From JAJPKK01 sp963802745 (GTDB lineage: Bacteria > Pseudomonadota > Alphaproteobacteria > Rhizobiales > Xanthobacteraceae), in contig CAWDKL010000073.1 in the NCBI GenBank assembly GCA_963802745.1, positions 186,001 to 250,000 of the forward strand: a stretch of 64,000 bases of DNA. Reading direction: 5' to 3'. Within the stretch, counting starts at the first letter, position 1. Every line of letters starts with the position of its first letter. The translations under genes and the position numbers were made by a program. The notes beneath the pieces were generated by a model. It was given only the letters and a program-made list of their open reading frames with translations. It did no database searches and was not told the DNA's origin. Of this stretch, positions 63,535 to 64,000 are shown piece by piece.

Positions 63535-64000
63535 ATGACTGATCCCGCGCCGATCCGGCTCGGCGTCAATATCGATCATGTCGCCACCGTTCGCAATGCG
63601 CGCGGCGGGGAGCACCCCGATCCGTTGCGCGCCGCCCAGATGGCGATTGCAGCCGGCGCCGACGGCATCACGGCGCATCTGCGCGAGGACCGCCGGCATA
63701 TCCGCGACGAGGACATCGAGCGCCTCAAGGCTTCGATCGCGCGGCCGCTCAATCTGGAAATGGCCGCCACCCGCGAAATGGTCGAGATCGCGATGCGGGT
63801 ACGGCCGCACGCGGCCTGCATCGTACCGGAGCGGCGCGAGGAGCGGACGACCGAAGGGGGGCTCGATGCTGCGGGACAGACAAGCGTCCTGCGGCCGCTG
63901 GTCGAGGAATTAAGCACAGCCGGCATCCGGGTATCGCTGTTCATCGCCGCGGAACCCACCCAGATCGAGGCCGCCGCTGCGGTGCTCGCGCCGGTCATCG
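63535..64000 (+). CDS. pdxJ: Pyridoxine 5'-phosphate synthase (3' end outside window)
   Basis: PdxJ condenses 1-deoxyxylulose-5-phosphate with 3-amino-2-oxopropyl phosphate to make pyridoxine 5'-phosphate. The first ~155 residues are visible: LGVNIDHVATVRNARGG at the N-terminus, then AHLREDRRHIRDEDIE, NLEMAATREM and VPERREERTTEGGLD, all matching the family and containing its catalytic Glu and His. AGGAA precedes the ATG. The rest of the gene lies beyond the window. Confidence 0.95.
   Translation, partial: MTDPAPIRLGVNIDHVATVRNARGGEHPDPLRAAQMAIAAGADGITAHLREDRRHIRDEDIERLKASIARPLNLEMAATREMVEIAMRVRPHAACIVPERREERTTEGGLDAAGQTSVLRPLVEELSTAGIRVSLFIAAEPTQIEAAAAVLAPVI

Overview
The window looks like the chromosome of a high-GC alphaproteobacterium, most probably a member of the Hyphomicrobiales related to the Bradyrhizobium/Xanthobacteraceae group. 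Three things suggest this: the gene order mutY-dciA-dsbA-smc, a FeuP/FeuQ-like two-component pair, and several copies of short palindromic intergenic elements of a type common in those genomes. The assignment is inference from gene content, because there is no rRNA in the window.

Layout. 1-6739: two tandem YejA-type peptide-binding proteins (the first runs off the left edge), two tandem diheme c-type cytochromes and a thiolase. 7024-16597: a dead toxin-antitoxin pair, a fused MFS/spermidine-synthase gene with a 3' frameshift, a DUF2157 + GDYXXLXY membrane pair, two secreted proteins of unknown role, rlmB and an MFS permease. 16598-21795: palindromic repeats, a GH75-like protein, a small exported protein, an RraA-family protein and feuPQ. 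21830-24221: a compact lower-GC operon built around a membrane-anchored ParA-like ATPase. 24331-26254: mutL, split by a frameshift.

26257-34706 is an accessory region of insertions and wreckage. It holds a 5'-truncated DUF3631 helicase/primase fragment starting directly at the mutL stop, an intact gene with a HEPN-type RNxxxH motif, a small HTH-like phage-type protein, an aberrant tRNA-Leu-like gene, a tRNA-Thr(CGT), DUF4160/DUF2442 relics, a Yip1-signal peptidase gene cut off by a copy of the 3' end of a modA-like gene, and an LRR-ROC-COR-TIR gene broken by four frameshifts. 34876-39146 returns to metabolism: a PEP mutase/isocitrate lyase family enzyme, a ModA-like binding protein and leuCD.

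39475-52270 is conserved core: the glycine cleavage operon (ATP-NAD-kinase-like gene, gcvPA, gcvPB, gcvT, gcvH), ridA, mutY, dciA, a DsbA-like protein and smc. 52369-59177 is a leftward heavy-metal efflux operon (CsoR-type regulator, periplasmic adaptor, RND pump, small periplasmic protein, two HupE-like membrane proteins). 59310-64000 holds a histone-deacetylase-like gene, xseB, hemH, an SPFH/NfeD pair and the start of pdxJ.

A recurring oddity is single-base frameshifts, often in short homopolymers, in otherwise well-conserved genes (mutL, gcvT, the RND pump, the HDAC-like gene, the MFS/spermidine synthase) and one extra base in a tRNA T-loop. Sequencing error and a mismatch-repair-defective lineage are both possible; the raw reads would decide. 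The best candidates for something undescribed are the membrane-anchored ParA operon (21830-24221), the HEPN-motif gene (27355-28635) and the tRNA-Leu-like gene with an enlarged anticodon arm (29224-29329).
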